Source: a virus
DNA length: 21,302 nt
Reading direction: 5' to 3' (one strand)
Virus record (IMG/VR): IMGVR_UViG_3300017963_002035
Span: 1-21,302 of that record
Shown piece by piece: positions 8,311-14,487 of the stretch (within the stretch, counting starts at the first letter, position 1; each line of letters begins with the position of its first letter). Position numbers and translations under genes: made by a program. Under the pieces are notes generated by a model. It made no database searches and was not told the origin of the DNA. It was given only the letters and a program-made list of their open reading frames with translations.

Positions 8311-10023
8311 ATGGCCGGATTTGACAACGATGTGGTTTACGGCAGCAACGTAGACTTTAGCGGCGGATCACCCGTCACGGGCAAGATGACGACAGACGGA
8401 CAGTTGCTGATTGGCTCAACGTCTACACCCAACATCAAGGTTGGTATTCTTTCTCCTCCCGCTGCTGGCATCACGGTTAACTACAATGATCCTAATCTAG
8501 AGCTAGCGCTTGCTGACGATCTCGCCGCTCTAGAAGGTCTAGCCACCACTGGCCTCGCCACGCGCACAGCGTCGAATACATGGACGACGAGGACGATTGC
8601 GGAGGGCACAGGCATCGACGTCACTAATGGCGATGGCGTGTCTGGTAACCCTACTATAGCCTTTGACGTAACAGAGGTTACAGCGCTGGCTACGAGCTAC
8701 CTCACTGACGACGCTATGTCGGCGGTTCCTGCTGCTAACGTGCTCACGGTAGCGGGTGGCGAGGGCATCGACACTAGCTCGTCAGGAAGCACAGTAACCA
8801 TCTCCGGCGAGGACGCTAGCGACACCAACAAGGGCATCGCTAGCTTCGCTGCTGCTGACTTTGACGTATCTAGCGGTGCGGTGAGCTTGGAAGATACGGT
8901 GGTTAAGAGCGTATCAACGGATGGCAGCGCAGCCACGCCTTCAGGACATGCTTTCACCATTGCCGGAACCGGTGGTATCACGACTAGCGGCAGTGGTGCA
9001 ACTGTCACGATCGATGGATCAGGCGCAGGATTTCCGCAAGCGCGTCAAGCTATAGCATGTGTCAACGGCACAGCTTACAACCTTAGCTGTATACAGAGCG
9101 GTTCAGATATCACGATTACTGGTGGTGACGGCACGAGCCTGAGCGCATCCAACCCCGCATACATTTGGATGCCATCGAACGCTACCGCCGGTGCAAAAGT
9201 ATTACATACTATCACAGCCGACGTGACTTTCGATGTTTCGGACATGGACGGCAACACATTCGGTACGACTGCCTCAAGAGCATGGTCGGAGTCGTCGAAG
9301 CCGCTGTTCCTTGTGGCGCTCGCAGACGCATCAGATGAAAACCTGGTGTTCGGCATCGCAGCCGTGCCGAACCTCACCCAAAGCCCAGCCTCATCGGCCG
9401 ACATCGGTGATCCATCCGCGGCCAATGCCGATGTTGCTCATGGTCTTTTCATCATCTCTGACGTGACAGAGGCAGACTATACTGGGAAAGCCTGCTGTAT
9501 TCTCGGCATGTTGCAGGCGGTGAAAGATGCGTTAGACCAGTGGACAGTAGTCTGTAACTCGTACCACTACAACGTTGGCATGTGGGATGAGTCCAAGCAA
9601 TTCGGCATGATACAGGGGCATTTTGGAGCTAACAGCGGGTCATTCTGGTTGCCCAACAGTGGCACACCTCCCGCGTGGGGCCAAGAGTTCTATTTCTATA
9701 CAGTCAACCGGTATGGAGAAATAGCCATCAAGCACCGAGCTGATAACGATGGTGGAACAGATGGATCTGGTAACGTAGCGGCGCAACTAAGCATCCCATT
9801 CCCATGTTGCAATTCTGCCGGGGCATCCGGAATGCAAAGCATGTGCTTAATTGGAGTGCCTGCCGGAAACCGAATTGGTCAAATTTTTTCTGTAAATGCT
9901 GGTAGTTACATCTTCTTTAACAACGTAACTAGCAACACAACACATTATTATTCGGCGTGGTCCGCTGGAAACCGTAACATACGCCTTGATGCCAGATATA
10001 CACCATACAATGGATATAACTAA
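8311..10023 (+). CDS. main tail-fibre / receptor-binding protein
   Basis: At 570 aa this is the longest fibre-type gene. Residues 1-250 are low-complexity Gly/Ser/Thr/Asp repeats: LAALEGLATTGLATRTASNT, WTTRTIAEGTGIDVTNGDGV and VAGGEGIDTSSSGSTVTISG, echoed later as IAGTGGITTSGSGATVTIDG. They match the shaft style of trimeric phage fibres. A distinct domain follows from about residue 250 to the end. It has nine cysteines in all, counting C253, and includes ITADVTFDVSDMD, WTVVCNSYHYNVGMW and a Tyr/Asn-rich tip ending RYTPYNGYN. The tip coding region (about 9880-9970) is visibly more AT-rich than the shaft, which suggests domain exchange. The ribosome site is weak (GAGAG). The stop overlaps the next ATG (TAATG). 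Confidence 0.75.
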   Translation: MAGFDNDVVYGSNVDFSGGSPVTGKMTTDGQLLIGSTSTPNIKVGILSPPAAGITVNYNDPNLELALADDLAALEGLATTGLATRTASNTWTTRTIAEGTGIDVTNGDGVSGNPTIAFDVTEVTALATSYLTDDAMSAVPAANVLTVAGGEGIDTSSSGSTVTISGEDASDTNKGIASFAAADFDVSSGAVSLEDTVVKSVSTDGSAATPSGHAFTIAGTGGITTSGSGATVTIDGSGAGFPQARQAIACVNGTAYNLSCIQSGSDITITGGDGTSLSASNPAYIWMPSNATAGAKVLHTITADVTFDVSDMDGNTFGTTASRAWSESSKPLFLVALADASDENLVFGIAAVPNLTQSPASSADIGDPSAANADVAHGLFIISDVTEADYTGKACCILGMLQAVKDALDQWTVVCNSYHYNVGMWDESKQFGMIQGHFGANSGSFWLPNSGTPPAWGQEFYFYTVNRYGEIAIKHRADNDGGTDGSGNVAAQLSIPFPCCNSAGASGMQSMCLIGVPAGNRIGQIFSVNAGSYIFFNNVTSNTTHYYSAWSAGNRNIRLDARYTPYNGYN

Positions 10024-10505
10024 TGCTTAGGTGGTGGATAGGATTAGCAGCGGTTATATCATCATTAGCATCGGCTCATGACATCTACCACGAGCGCGTG
10101 GATGGCTACGTGCCAGTCATAGCCCATGCGGGCTTTATGGGTTTAGACACGCAGGCTACGCTATCTCGTGTGGAGTGTGAGCTAGCAAACGGGCAGTGTG
10201 TCGCGGTCAGCGCCAATACCCAGTTTGTATCCGAGTATGGCACACAGAAGATGTGCTGTGGATGGTATCTCGTCGCTATAGCCCCAAATGGCCAGGAGAC
10301 ATGGCTTGTGCGCACTCGCGGGGAGAACATTCTCTCTCAGAATCAGCACTACATCAACGCTGCTGTCTGTGGGTTCTTCAAGGCTGATCAAGAGGGCTTG
10401 CACGCTTTCGAGATGCGGGGCTATTGTGGTACATTCGATCTGCGCAAAGACGGCATGATTAGCACGACCTACAACGAAATCCAAATCCTTGTGTTCGATG
10501 AATAA
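10023..10505 (+). CDS. predicted secreted six-cysteine protein
   Basis: The 160-aa protein begins with a textbook Sec signal peptide: MLRWW, a hydrophobic core GLAAVISSLA, and an A-S-A site with predicted cleavage after residue 18. The mature part has cysteines at 52, 59, 78, 79, 116 and 135, enough for three disulfides, which would form only outside the cytoplasm. The rest looks beta-rich. The start overlaps the fibre stop (TAATG), and the stop overlaps the next start (ATGAATAA), so it is coupled to fibre genes. Virion proteins normally lack signal peptides. A periplasmic or surface role during infection, such as receptor masking or superinfection exclusion, is an inference. The family is not recognised. 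Confidence 0.65.
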   Translation: MLRWWIGLAAVISSLASAHDIYHERVDGYVPVIAHAGFMGLDTQATLSRVECELANGQCVAVSANTQFVSEYGTQKMCCGWYLVAIAPNGQETWLVRTRGENILSQNQHYINAAVCGFFKADQEGLHAFEMRGYCGTFDLRKDGMISTTYNEIQILVFDE

Positions 10506-10734
10506 AGCCACCCTAGAGTTTAACCTATCTCACGACACCGGCGACCGCGACGCGTTCCTGCGAGCATGTCGAGCCGACGAAGCTTGGGCTACCCTTTGGG
10601 ACATCGACCATGGCATCCGCAACCTGCTGAAGCATGGCGACGACAAGCAATTGACCAGTGATGCGCTAATTGACTATCTTGAAGGCGTCCGCACACGTAT
10701 CCACGAAGGTGGCATGATGGACATTTACACATGA
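10498..10734 (+). CDS. small conserved phage protein
   Basis: I chose the ATG at 10498, which overlaps the upstream stop, over an in-frame TTG at 10489. This gives 78 aa. The product begins NKATLEFNLSHDTGDRDAFL, followed by a helix with W-A-T-L-W-D-I-D-H-G-I-R-N-L-L-K. This resembles a class of short acidic phage proteins with the layout A-T-L-E-F-(N/D)-L-P/S...D...F...A...W...LW-x-(I/L)-D that are often encoded near tail or lysis genes. Function is unknown. It ends in an ATGA overlap with the 10731 gene. Confidence 0.6.
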   Translation: MNKATLEFNLSHDTGDRDAFLRACRADEAWATLWDIDHGIRNLLKHGDDKQLTSDALIDYLEGVRTRIHEGGMMDIYT

Positions 10735-11282
10735 GCCAATTTTTCTTAGCAGGTACAGGTGGAAGTAGCAGCGGCTCTACCCGCAAAGAGTACTCGTTTC
10801 CTGCGGAGAGCCTTGCGGCACTAGAAACTAACTTTGCTCCCGTCCTGAGGGTAGCGGGCACCAACGTAAACATGTTCGTCAGGGCGTACGATGACACAAC
10901 AGAAGAGTACGCCAACGGCAAGCTGTTTGTTCCTGGCGAGGTCAACACCTCTGGAACGGTCACCTTTCGCGCTTACGTCACCGCCGCGACAGCGGCAGCA
11001 TCAAAAAACATCGGCCTTACCTTCGGCCATCTTGCTCTCAACGGTGGTGAGGATTGGGACCCGTCCAGCCCCTACACCGAGGAGGATACAGGAGCTGTAG
11101 CTATCAACGCTACGCAGGACAACATTACCGAAGTTACCTGGACCGAGACGATGAGCAATCTAGGCTGGGCCGCTAACGATGTCGTGCTCTTTCGCCTGTC
11201 TAGAGACGTAGGCGTAGCGGACAATCTCAGCGGCGACATGTATCTGCTTTCCTTCGCTGTCGAGCTGCCCAGGAGCGCATAA
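10731..11282 (+). CDS. putative fibre-associated beta-sandwich protein
   Basis: This 183-aa protein is coupled to its neighbours on both sides (ATGA and TAATG). After a flexible Gly/Ser N-terminus (AGTGGSSSGSTRKEYSF), the body is a single beta-type domain: NVNMFVRAYDDTTEEYANGK, FVPGEVNTSGTVTFRAYV, NIGLTFGHLALNGGE, and a final strand MYLLSFAVELPR. The FDD/YDDTxEE..G..FVP....SGTVTFR pattern and the GW..(N)DVV.FRLSR segment are familiar from phage fibre-cluster proteins that look like jelly-roll carbohydrate-binding modules. The binding role is inferred. Confidence 0.6.
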   Translation: MSQFFLAGTGGSSSGSTRKEYSFPAESLAALETNFAPVLRVAGTNVNMFVRAYDDTTEEYANGKLFVPGEVNTSGTVTFRAYVTAATAAASKNIGLTFGHLALNGGEDWDPSSPYTEEDTGAVAINATQDNITEVTWTETMSNLGWAANDVVLFRLSRDVGVADNLSGDMYLLSFAVELPRSA

Positions 11283-11974
11283 TGGCTACTGCGTCGGGTT
11301 CAAGAGACTTCGGCACCGCCTCAGAGCGCTCCTATATCACTGTGGCCACACGGCCAAATATTGGGACGGCTGATATCACAGCTATCGGCTGGTTTAAGTC
11401 CTCCTCGCTCGCTGCTAATCAGACAATCATCGGTGGCGCCTCCATCGACTGGGATTTCATCGAGACACGCCCCAACGATGCCGGAACGGTCTATGGCGGC
11501 ACCAGCGCTCTAGAGGGCACGAGTACCTATTCTACGGGACAGTGGGGCTTTGTGGGCATGACCTATGATGATGCGACGCCTACAAGAACCATCTATTTTG
11601 GTGAAAGCGATGTCAACGCCGTAGCGCAAGGAAGTGACAGTCAGACGGTAGACGCAACCACAGGAACGGGGTGCGCCATCGGCATACTCTATGACGGCAC
11701 ACCGGACTTTGCGATGTCTGGCGACATCGGCAACGTGCTCCTCTTCGAGGCTGAGCTAACCGCAGCACAGATGCAGGAGGCCCAATGGAATCCATTTTTT
11801 TGTCCGGTTAACCCCTGGGCGCATTGGCCGCTGTTCTTCGCGGGCACCACCTCTGAGCTAGACATATCAGGCAATGGCAGAACCGGAACGTTGACATCAT
11901 CGGGCGGTGACCCTAAACCACTAGTCAACGTAGACAGCCCACCAGTGGGCATGTACGCCATGATGGCTCAATAG
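11282..11974 (+). CDS. LamG/concanavalin-like adhesin domain protein
   Basis: The 230-aa protein has features of the laminin-G/concanavalin A-like fold. These include an opening DFGTASERSYITVATRPNIG, ITAIGWFKSSSL, a WGFVGMTYDD strand, a D-G-T-x-D-F-A-M-S-G-D-I-G-N-V-L-L-F strand (around residues 138-156) and the typical ELTAAQMQEA helix. In LamG_3-type proteins the GDIxNVxLFxxxLTAAQ motif precedes a C-terminal HWPL...DxSGNGRTGTL stretch, which is also present here. Such domains bind glycans, so attachment to a host surface polysaccharide is likely. It is the last of the fibre-type genes. Confidence 0.75.
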   Translation: MATASGSRDFGTASERSYITVATRPNIGTADITAIGWFKSSSLAANQTIIGGASIDWDFIETRPNDAGTVYGGTSALEGTSTYSTGQWGFVGMTYDDATPTRTIYFGESDVNAVAQGSDSQTVDATTGTGCAIGILYDGTPDFAMSGDIGNVLLFEAELTAAQMQEAQWNPFFCPVNPWAHWPLFFAGTTSELDISGNGRTGTLTSSGGDPKPLVNVDSPPVGMYAMMAQ

Positions 11975-11993
11975 AGGACAAGGGAACGTGAGA

Positions 11994-12206
11994 ATGGCCG
12001 ACGACAGACTCCTATGCGATATATTGACCAAGCTGGCGGATGTCCTCCACATGCTAGAGGACCAAGCGCACGAGCTGCGGGCCATGCGTCAGATGGTCGA
12101 GGAGCGGCTAGAGAAGCCCACCAAGCCCGTGGTGAAGCGTATGCCTTGGTATTCTGAGCCTCACGATCTTGGGATGACCGAAGCTCGTAAGCCGGAGGGT
12201 GAATAG
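11994..12206 (+). CDS. small coiled-coil-type protein
   Basis: Of two in-frame starts, GTG 11988 and ATG 11994, I prefer the ATG because AAGGGA lies about 9 nt upstream of it but only about 3 nt before the GTG. The 70-aa protein is mostly one long helix (LLCDILTKLADVLHMLEDQA, then AMRQMVEERLE) with heptad-like leucines, followed by a proline/charged tail. No known family is recognised. It ends TAGTG, overlapping the next start. It could be a chaperone, a scaffold or a lysis-timing factor; nothing decides between these. Confidence 0.5.
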   Translation: MADDRLLCDILTKLADVLHMLEDQAHELRAMRQMVEERLEKPTKPVVKRMPWYSEPHDLGMTEARKPEGE

Positions 12207-12412
12207 TGGACATGGAATTCATCGCCGAGAAAGTCAAGCCCATTATGGAACAAGCGGGCTACCACAGTTTTGTTCTTGTAGGCCTAGCCTATCGTCCTAC
12301 AGACGACGCGGACGTGCTCTCTATCGACCAGTCCTACGACAACATCACAAGCGATGAGCTTGAGCAAGTGGGCTGTGTGCTCATCCAGGGTGCTGCCACG
12401 CTGCACGCTTGA
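12206..12412 (+). CDS. small hypothetical protein
   Basis: A 68-aa protein beginning with GTG at 12206, 6 nt after GGAGGG. An ATG two codons later, at 12212, is also possible. It has an alpha-beta texture: EFIAEKVKPIMEQAGYHSF, then VLVGLAYRP, an acidic loop with NITSDELEQV, and a final VLIQGAATL. No catalytic residues are recognisable. It is the last intact gene before the disturbed junction, and it is directly followed by a GAGGAG ribosome site that now leads into foreign-looking sequence rather than a start codon. Confidence 0.5.
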   Translation: MDMEFIAEKVKPIMEQAGYHSFVLVGLAYRPTDDADVLSIDQSYDNITSDELEQVGCVLIQGAATLHA

Positions 12413-12421
12413 GGAGTTAAC

Positions 12422-12463
12422 GAAAACTTAAAAATTGGCGAGGTCCAAAATCGACCCCGCCAA
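12422..12463 (-). terminator. rho-independent terminator of the - strand P63C remnant
   Basis: On the - strand, arms at 12463-12453 and 12445-12435 form an 11-bp GC-rich stem with a 7-nt loop and one G.U pair, followed by TTTTTAAGTTTT (down to 12423). The same hairpin read on the + strand has an A.C mismatch and no T run, so it acts only leftwards. It lies about 26 nt past the stop of the P63C fragment, suggesting that the imported segment kept its own 3' end. Confidence 0.6.
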
Positions 12464-12488
12464 GTGTGCGGCAACTAAATATCGAGTG

Positions 12489-12836
12489 TCATTTGATTAT
12501 TTGGACACGCCTTATCCATAAAATAAACAAATTCCGCTCAAACTTATCAACCAACTCTCTGTTAATCAAAGGCATGAAGCAATCAAAACGCAGGATGTTT
12601 GGCAGTTGGCGACCCTCGGACTCTTCAAAAATCTGAACAGCCTTGGAAACCCGACCTCGCCTACCCGTTTTGCTTTTGCCGAAGGCTGTCTGCATTCCAC
12701 TTTGTGAAATGAGTCGTTTGCCGTCGAGAACGGCGCAAGGTATGACGCAGCCGTTCAAATCTATAGCGCCAACATATTCCGTCGAGGGCAATCCCTTCTT
12801 ACCTTGTAAATCAAAAAAAATCGTAAGCAAGAACAT
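12489..12836 (-). pseudogene. P63C-domain protein, N-terminal fragment
   Basis: The frame encodes up to 115 aa, of which about residues 12-98 look like a real protein. IDLNGCVIPCAVLDGKRLIS, then QSGMQTAFG and LPNILRFDCFMPLINREL correspond to the N-terminal part of P63C proteins (pattern IEIPCxVLxDGxRVLSQRGMxxALG ... L..FL....LKPFI..EL). Full P63C proteins run well beyond 200 residues, so the P63C domain itself is missing here. The first about 11 residues are antisense to a small phage gene and lack a good ribosome site. It is therefore a fragment with altered ends rather than a working gene. The DNA is AT-richer than its neighbours. A terminator follows its stop. A short functional derivative cannot be excluded. 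Confidence 0.5.
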
Positions 12837-12930
12837 CCGAGAGATGAAGAAAGCAGGCTACAGCCAAAAGCAGGCAGTAGCCGCTAGCCTCACCAAGGCA
12901 GGCAAGTCGAAGAAGCCCAAAAAAAAGTAA
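12808..12930 (+). pseudogene. small basic phage protein, 5' end lost
   Basis: The last 40 codons of an open frame encode KSKKIVSKNIREMKKAGYSQ, KQAVAASLTKAG, then a Lys-rich end. I recognise this as the core of a small basic phage protein (S-K-N-I-x-x-L/M-x-x-x-G-Y-P/S-Q-K-Q-A-V-A-A/I-A-x-x-K-A-G-K) that normally starts a few residues upstream. Here the upstream frame (from 12643) runs antisense through the P63C fragment and is not a natural N-terminus. No start codon with a ribosome site lies nearby; ATG 12844 would leave only 28 aa. A GAGGAG site stranded at about 12411-12416 is probably its former ribosome site. Confidence 0.5.
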
Positions 12931-12937
12931 AGCACCT

Positions 12938-13041
12938 GTCATAGGAATGTCCGAAATACGGACAATTCGGACACATGTCTGGCCGTATTGTGTACATGAT
13001 AGCCGTATCATGCACAAAATACGGCCAATCCTATGCATGAC
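12938..13041. repeat. nested inverted-repeat structure in a 171-nt intergenic gap
   Basis: The gap 12931-13101 is full of symmetry. A central hairpin pairs 12981-13001 with 13006-13026 (21-nt arms, 19 matches, loop GCCG). To its left, TGTCCG 12948-12953 pairs with CGGACA 12959-12964, and TGTCCGAA 12948-12955 can alternatively pair with TTCGGACA 12966-12973. An outer stem brings CATAGGAAT 12940-12948 against AATCCTATG 13027-13035 (8 of 9). There is no T run, so it is not a simple terminator. It may be an operator, a structured leader RNA, a replication start or a miniature mobile element; the sequence does not decide. Confidence 0.7.
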
Positions 13042-13067
13042 AATTAATATGCCCAATCTAGTATAAC
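13037..13067 (+). promoter_or_regulatory. possible promoter for the 13102 operon
   Basis: ATGACA (13037-13042, 5 of 6 to TTGACA) is followed by AATTAAT. Two candidate -10 boxes follow: TAGTAT at 13059-13064 with 16-nt spacing, or TATAAC at 13062-13067 with 19-nt spacing. Both are upstream of a GGAGG ribosome site and the ATG at 13102. The nested palindromes lie directly upstream and touch the -35, a position suited to regulation. It is a moderate match only. Confidence 0.4.
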
Positions 13068-13101
13068 CCGAGTATCTGGCTACAACCGCACGGAGGCGGC
13101 C

Positions 13102-13293
13102 ATGGTGCTAAGAGAGATATTCACGGGTGTTATCCTGATCCTGATATTCATCGCGGGGGCAGGTGTGTTATCCCTGGAGCTATGGGAGGCCAAGGAGGGC
13201 CGATCTAAAGAACAGGACGGCCCTGTCAGGGAGCTGGTCGAGCAGGTGGTCGAGGATCATCTAGGCATCGATCTAGACATCGACAATGGCTAA
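13102..13293 (+). CDS. small single-span membrane protein
   Basis: The 63-aa protein has an ATG with GGAGG 6 nt upstream. Residues about 7-24 are a continuous hydrophobic helix (FTGVILILIFIAGAGVLS). The rest is a charged, acidic soluble tail (VRELVEQVVEDHLGIDLDID). With one N-terminal transmembrane span and a short helical tail, it could be a phage envelope factor such as a holin-like or inner-membrane spanin-like protein. The tail is shorter than a typical spanin and no endolysin is encoded nearby in the window. Function is therefore open. It overlaps the next gene by 8 nt. Confidence 0.55.
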   Translation: MVLREIFTGVILILIFIAGAGVLSLELWEAKEGRSKEQDGPVRELVEQVVEDHLGIDLDIDNG

Positions 13294-13489
13294 CTTATCG
13301 CCATACAAATCAATCTGGACGACGTGGCAGGTCTTGCGCGATGTTGACCGCCTCATGGCCAACAGCCCAGGCTGGCAGAAGGGCGTATGGGACAACGACA
13401 CCAGGCGCACCGACTACTGCGTCGAATCTACATTCCGCGACAAACGTTTCAAACAGCGTGTTAGGGAGGCTCGCAAGCGTAGACAATGA
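13286..13489 (+). CDS. small basic hypothetical protein
   Basis: A 67-aa protein whose ATG lies inside the end of the preceding gene (8-nt overlap) and whose stop overlaps the next start (ATGA). Trp/Tyr-containing helices (YKSIWTTWQVLRDVDRLM) are followed by a strongly basic C-terminus (RDKRFKQRVREARKRRQ) that could contact nucleic acid. No family is recognised. The triple overlap arrangement supports it being a translated gene in a three-gene operon. Confidence 0.5.
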   Translation: MANLSPYKSIWTTWQVLRDVDRLMANSPGWQKGVWDNDTRRTDYCVESTFRDKRFKQRVREARKRRQ

Positions 13490-13698
13490 ACGGAGATCAC
13501 ATAGCCCCTACGGGCCGCATACATATCCATGTCAACAACGAGGAGGCATTGTATCGGGCACCGAATCACCCATGGCACATAGGCAGGCCTGCGTCAGAGG
13601 CGCAGGAGCCAGAGGATCATGGTGTGCACGATACGACCACATCCGCATCCACAGGGAATGAAAAGGAAGACAACGCTCACTGCTGTCCTATTCTGTAA
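13486..13698 (+). CDS. small hydrophilic hypothetical protein
   Basis: The 70-aa product starts at an ATGA overlap with the previous gene. It is rich in His, Glu, Asn and Pro (GRIHIHVNNEEALYRAPNHP, then a polar Ser/Thr/Glu stretch) and ends CCPIL. The C-terminal half looks disordered. No domain is recognised. The two terminal cysteines followed by three residues faintly recall a lipidation-type end, but such boxes are eukaryotic and this is not claimed. Support is from gene order and coupling only. Confidence 0.4.
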   Translation: MNGDHIAPTGRIHIHVNNEEALYRAPNHPWHIGRPASEAQEPEDHGVHDTTTSASTGNEKEDNAHCCPIL

Positions 13699-13702
13699 AG
13701 GA

Positions 13703-13745
13703 GGGGAGGACACCAAACCTGAACCCTGTGTTCATCATCCTCCCC
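13703..13745. terminator. possible hairpin between convergent gene blocks
   Basis: GGGGAGGA 13703-13710 pairs perfectly with TCCTCCCC 13738-13745, and the CAC/GTG bases just inside (13711-13713 / 13728-13730) could extend it after a bulge. It sits in the 52-nt gap where the + and - blocks converge, a natural place for a two-way transcription stop. Neither side has a strong T run, so confidence is low. A TAAAGGAGG at 13696-13704 looks like an orphan ribosome site. Confidence 0.3.
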
Positions 13746-13750
13746 ACCAA

Positions 13751-14053
13751 CTACTTGTCCGTTTTACGTAGCTGCACATAGACCCAGGAGCCTACAGGCT
13801 CCCAAGATAGGAGGGCGGCACGCTGTTCCTTTGCGATCCGTTCGAGCTCATCTTGGCTAGGATCATGGTCAAGCACGACCTCGTAACGCTCACCCAACGG
13901 CTCTCTGCACTCTTTGGCTTGGGGTAGCATGTGTGTAACGTATAGGTCATCTTCCTTCTCGATCTTGATGATCTGCGCGTTCCAGACCTTCTCGGCCCAG
14001 TCTAGATGCTCATCGGTCGGGCGGTATGCCCACGTGAGTGGCCAACTATTCAT
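13751..14053 (-). CDS. hypothetical early protein
   Basis: A 100-aa protein and the last gene of the - operon. Its ATG overlaps the preceding stop by 8 nt. The sequence is mixed alpha/beta and Trp-rich: WPLTWAYRPTDEHLDWAEKV, then VTHMLPQAKEC, an acidic DHDPSQDELERIAKEQ helix, and a closing strand WVYVQLRKT. No conserved domain is recognised and there are no membrane segments. Probably a small early accessory protein. Confidence 0.5.
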   Translation of the reverse strand: MNSWPLTWAYRPTDEHLDWAEKVWNAQIIKIEKEDDLYVTHMLPQAKECREPLGERYEVVLDHDPSQDELERIAKEQRAALLSWEPVGSWVYVQLRKTDK

Positions 14054-14246
14054 CGCGGCACCTCGTGTCTGCTGTCCTGCCAGCGTAGGAGCTGTCCAGG
14101 TACGCGCCGCCCTCTAGCTCGTCATCATCCCAGGACTCGTCCCAGTCGGGATCGCCTGCGCGGTATTCCATCCTCACTTCTGGCACCGGCGGATGTAAAG
14201 CGGCTTTACAACTCATCTGATAGGCTAAAGCAAGTTCATGTATCAT
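14046..14246 (-). CDS. small acidic hypothetical protein
   Basis: A 66-aa protein starting with ATG 1 nt after the preceding stop, with GGAAGG about 6 nt upstream. An internal ATG at codon 11 is possible. It has a short N-terminal helix, then a very acidic stretch (RAGDPDWDESWDDDELEGG). Codons 13-17 lie on the 15-bp palindrome at 14195-14209 that recurs in the 16532 gene. The family is not recognised. The acidic patch might mimic DNA, as some phage inhibitors do, but this is speculation from composition alone. Confidence 0.45.
   Translation of the reverse strand: MIHELALAYQMSCKAALHPPVPEVRMEYRAGDPDWDESWDDDELEGGAYLDSSYAGRTADTRCRDE
14195..14209. repeat. 15-bp palindrome GTAAAGCGGCTTTAC, copy 1
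   Basis: A perfect inverted repeat (7-bp arms around a central G) inside the 5' part of the 14046-14246 gene. An identical copy occurs at 16714-16728 in the 5' part of another gene of the same operon. Both are read in the same frame, as K-A-A-L. Confidence 0.75.
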
Positions 14247-14247
14247 A

Positions 14248-14487
14248 CTATCCTTCCATATCTATTGGCGGGTTACAGGCGGGGCAATCGTAATGCTCTT
14301 TGGCATCATACCACGCGCCACACCCGTAGCACATGCGATCCGCAGCGTAGAGAGTAGCCACGGAAAGCATGAAAATAACAAAAATTAATGCCATTACAGC
14401 ATATCCCATCCACGGGCATGGGTCGACCCTGCGCCTGTCGGCCTCTAGCTGCATCTGGAGCTCATAAAGATCATGTTTTTTCATCAT
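14248..14487 (-). CDS. membrane-anchored zinc-ribbon protein
   Basis: I start this gene at 14487 (ATGATG, overlapping the TGA of the 44-aa gene) rather than at an upstream ATG at 14532, which would run antisense through that gene's helix-coding frame. The 79-aa protein has a charged N-terminus (KKHDLYELQMQLEADRRR) and one transmembrane span at about residues 27-46 (MGYAVMALIFVIFMLSVAT). A C-terminal CYGCGAWYDAKEHYDCPAC follows: two CxxC pairs at 53/56 and 68/71, typical of a small zinc ribbon. Cytoplasmic or periplasmic placement of the ribbon is unclear. Function unknown. Confidence 0.6.
   Translation of the reverse strand: MMKKHDLYELQMQLEADRRRVDPCPWMGYAVMALIFVIFMLSVATLYAADRMCYGCGAWYDAKEHYDCPACNPPIDMEG

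Noticed and set aside
10182-10511. 109-aa - strand frame opposite the secreted protein
   Set aside because: It is opposite a coupled, signal-peptide-bearing + gene in a uniformly + block. It has no own regulatory signals.
12981-13026. Hairpin telomere (protelomerase) site
   Set aside because: The shape recalls linear-prophage telomere sites, but the arms have two mismatches, the centre GCCG is not palindromic, and no protelomerase gene is visible.
12811-13056. 81-aa - strand open frame across the palindromes
   Set aside because: It is open only because of the inverted repeats and lies antisense to the small basic gene. It has no ribosome site and no protein-like pattern.
13102-13293. Spanin subunit
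   Set aside because: The N-terminal span fits an inner-membrane spanin, but the soluble part is too short and there is no overlapping lipoprotein gene. It is kept as a generic membrane protein.
13341-13661. 106-aa + frame overlapping the 13286 and 13486 genes
   Set aside because: It conflicts with two genes linked by ATGA coupling and shows low-complexity shadow composition.
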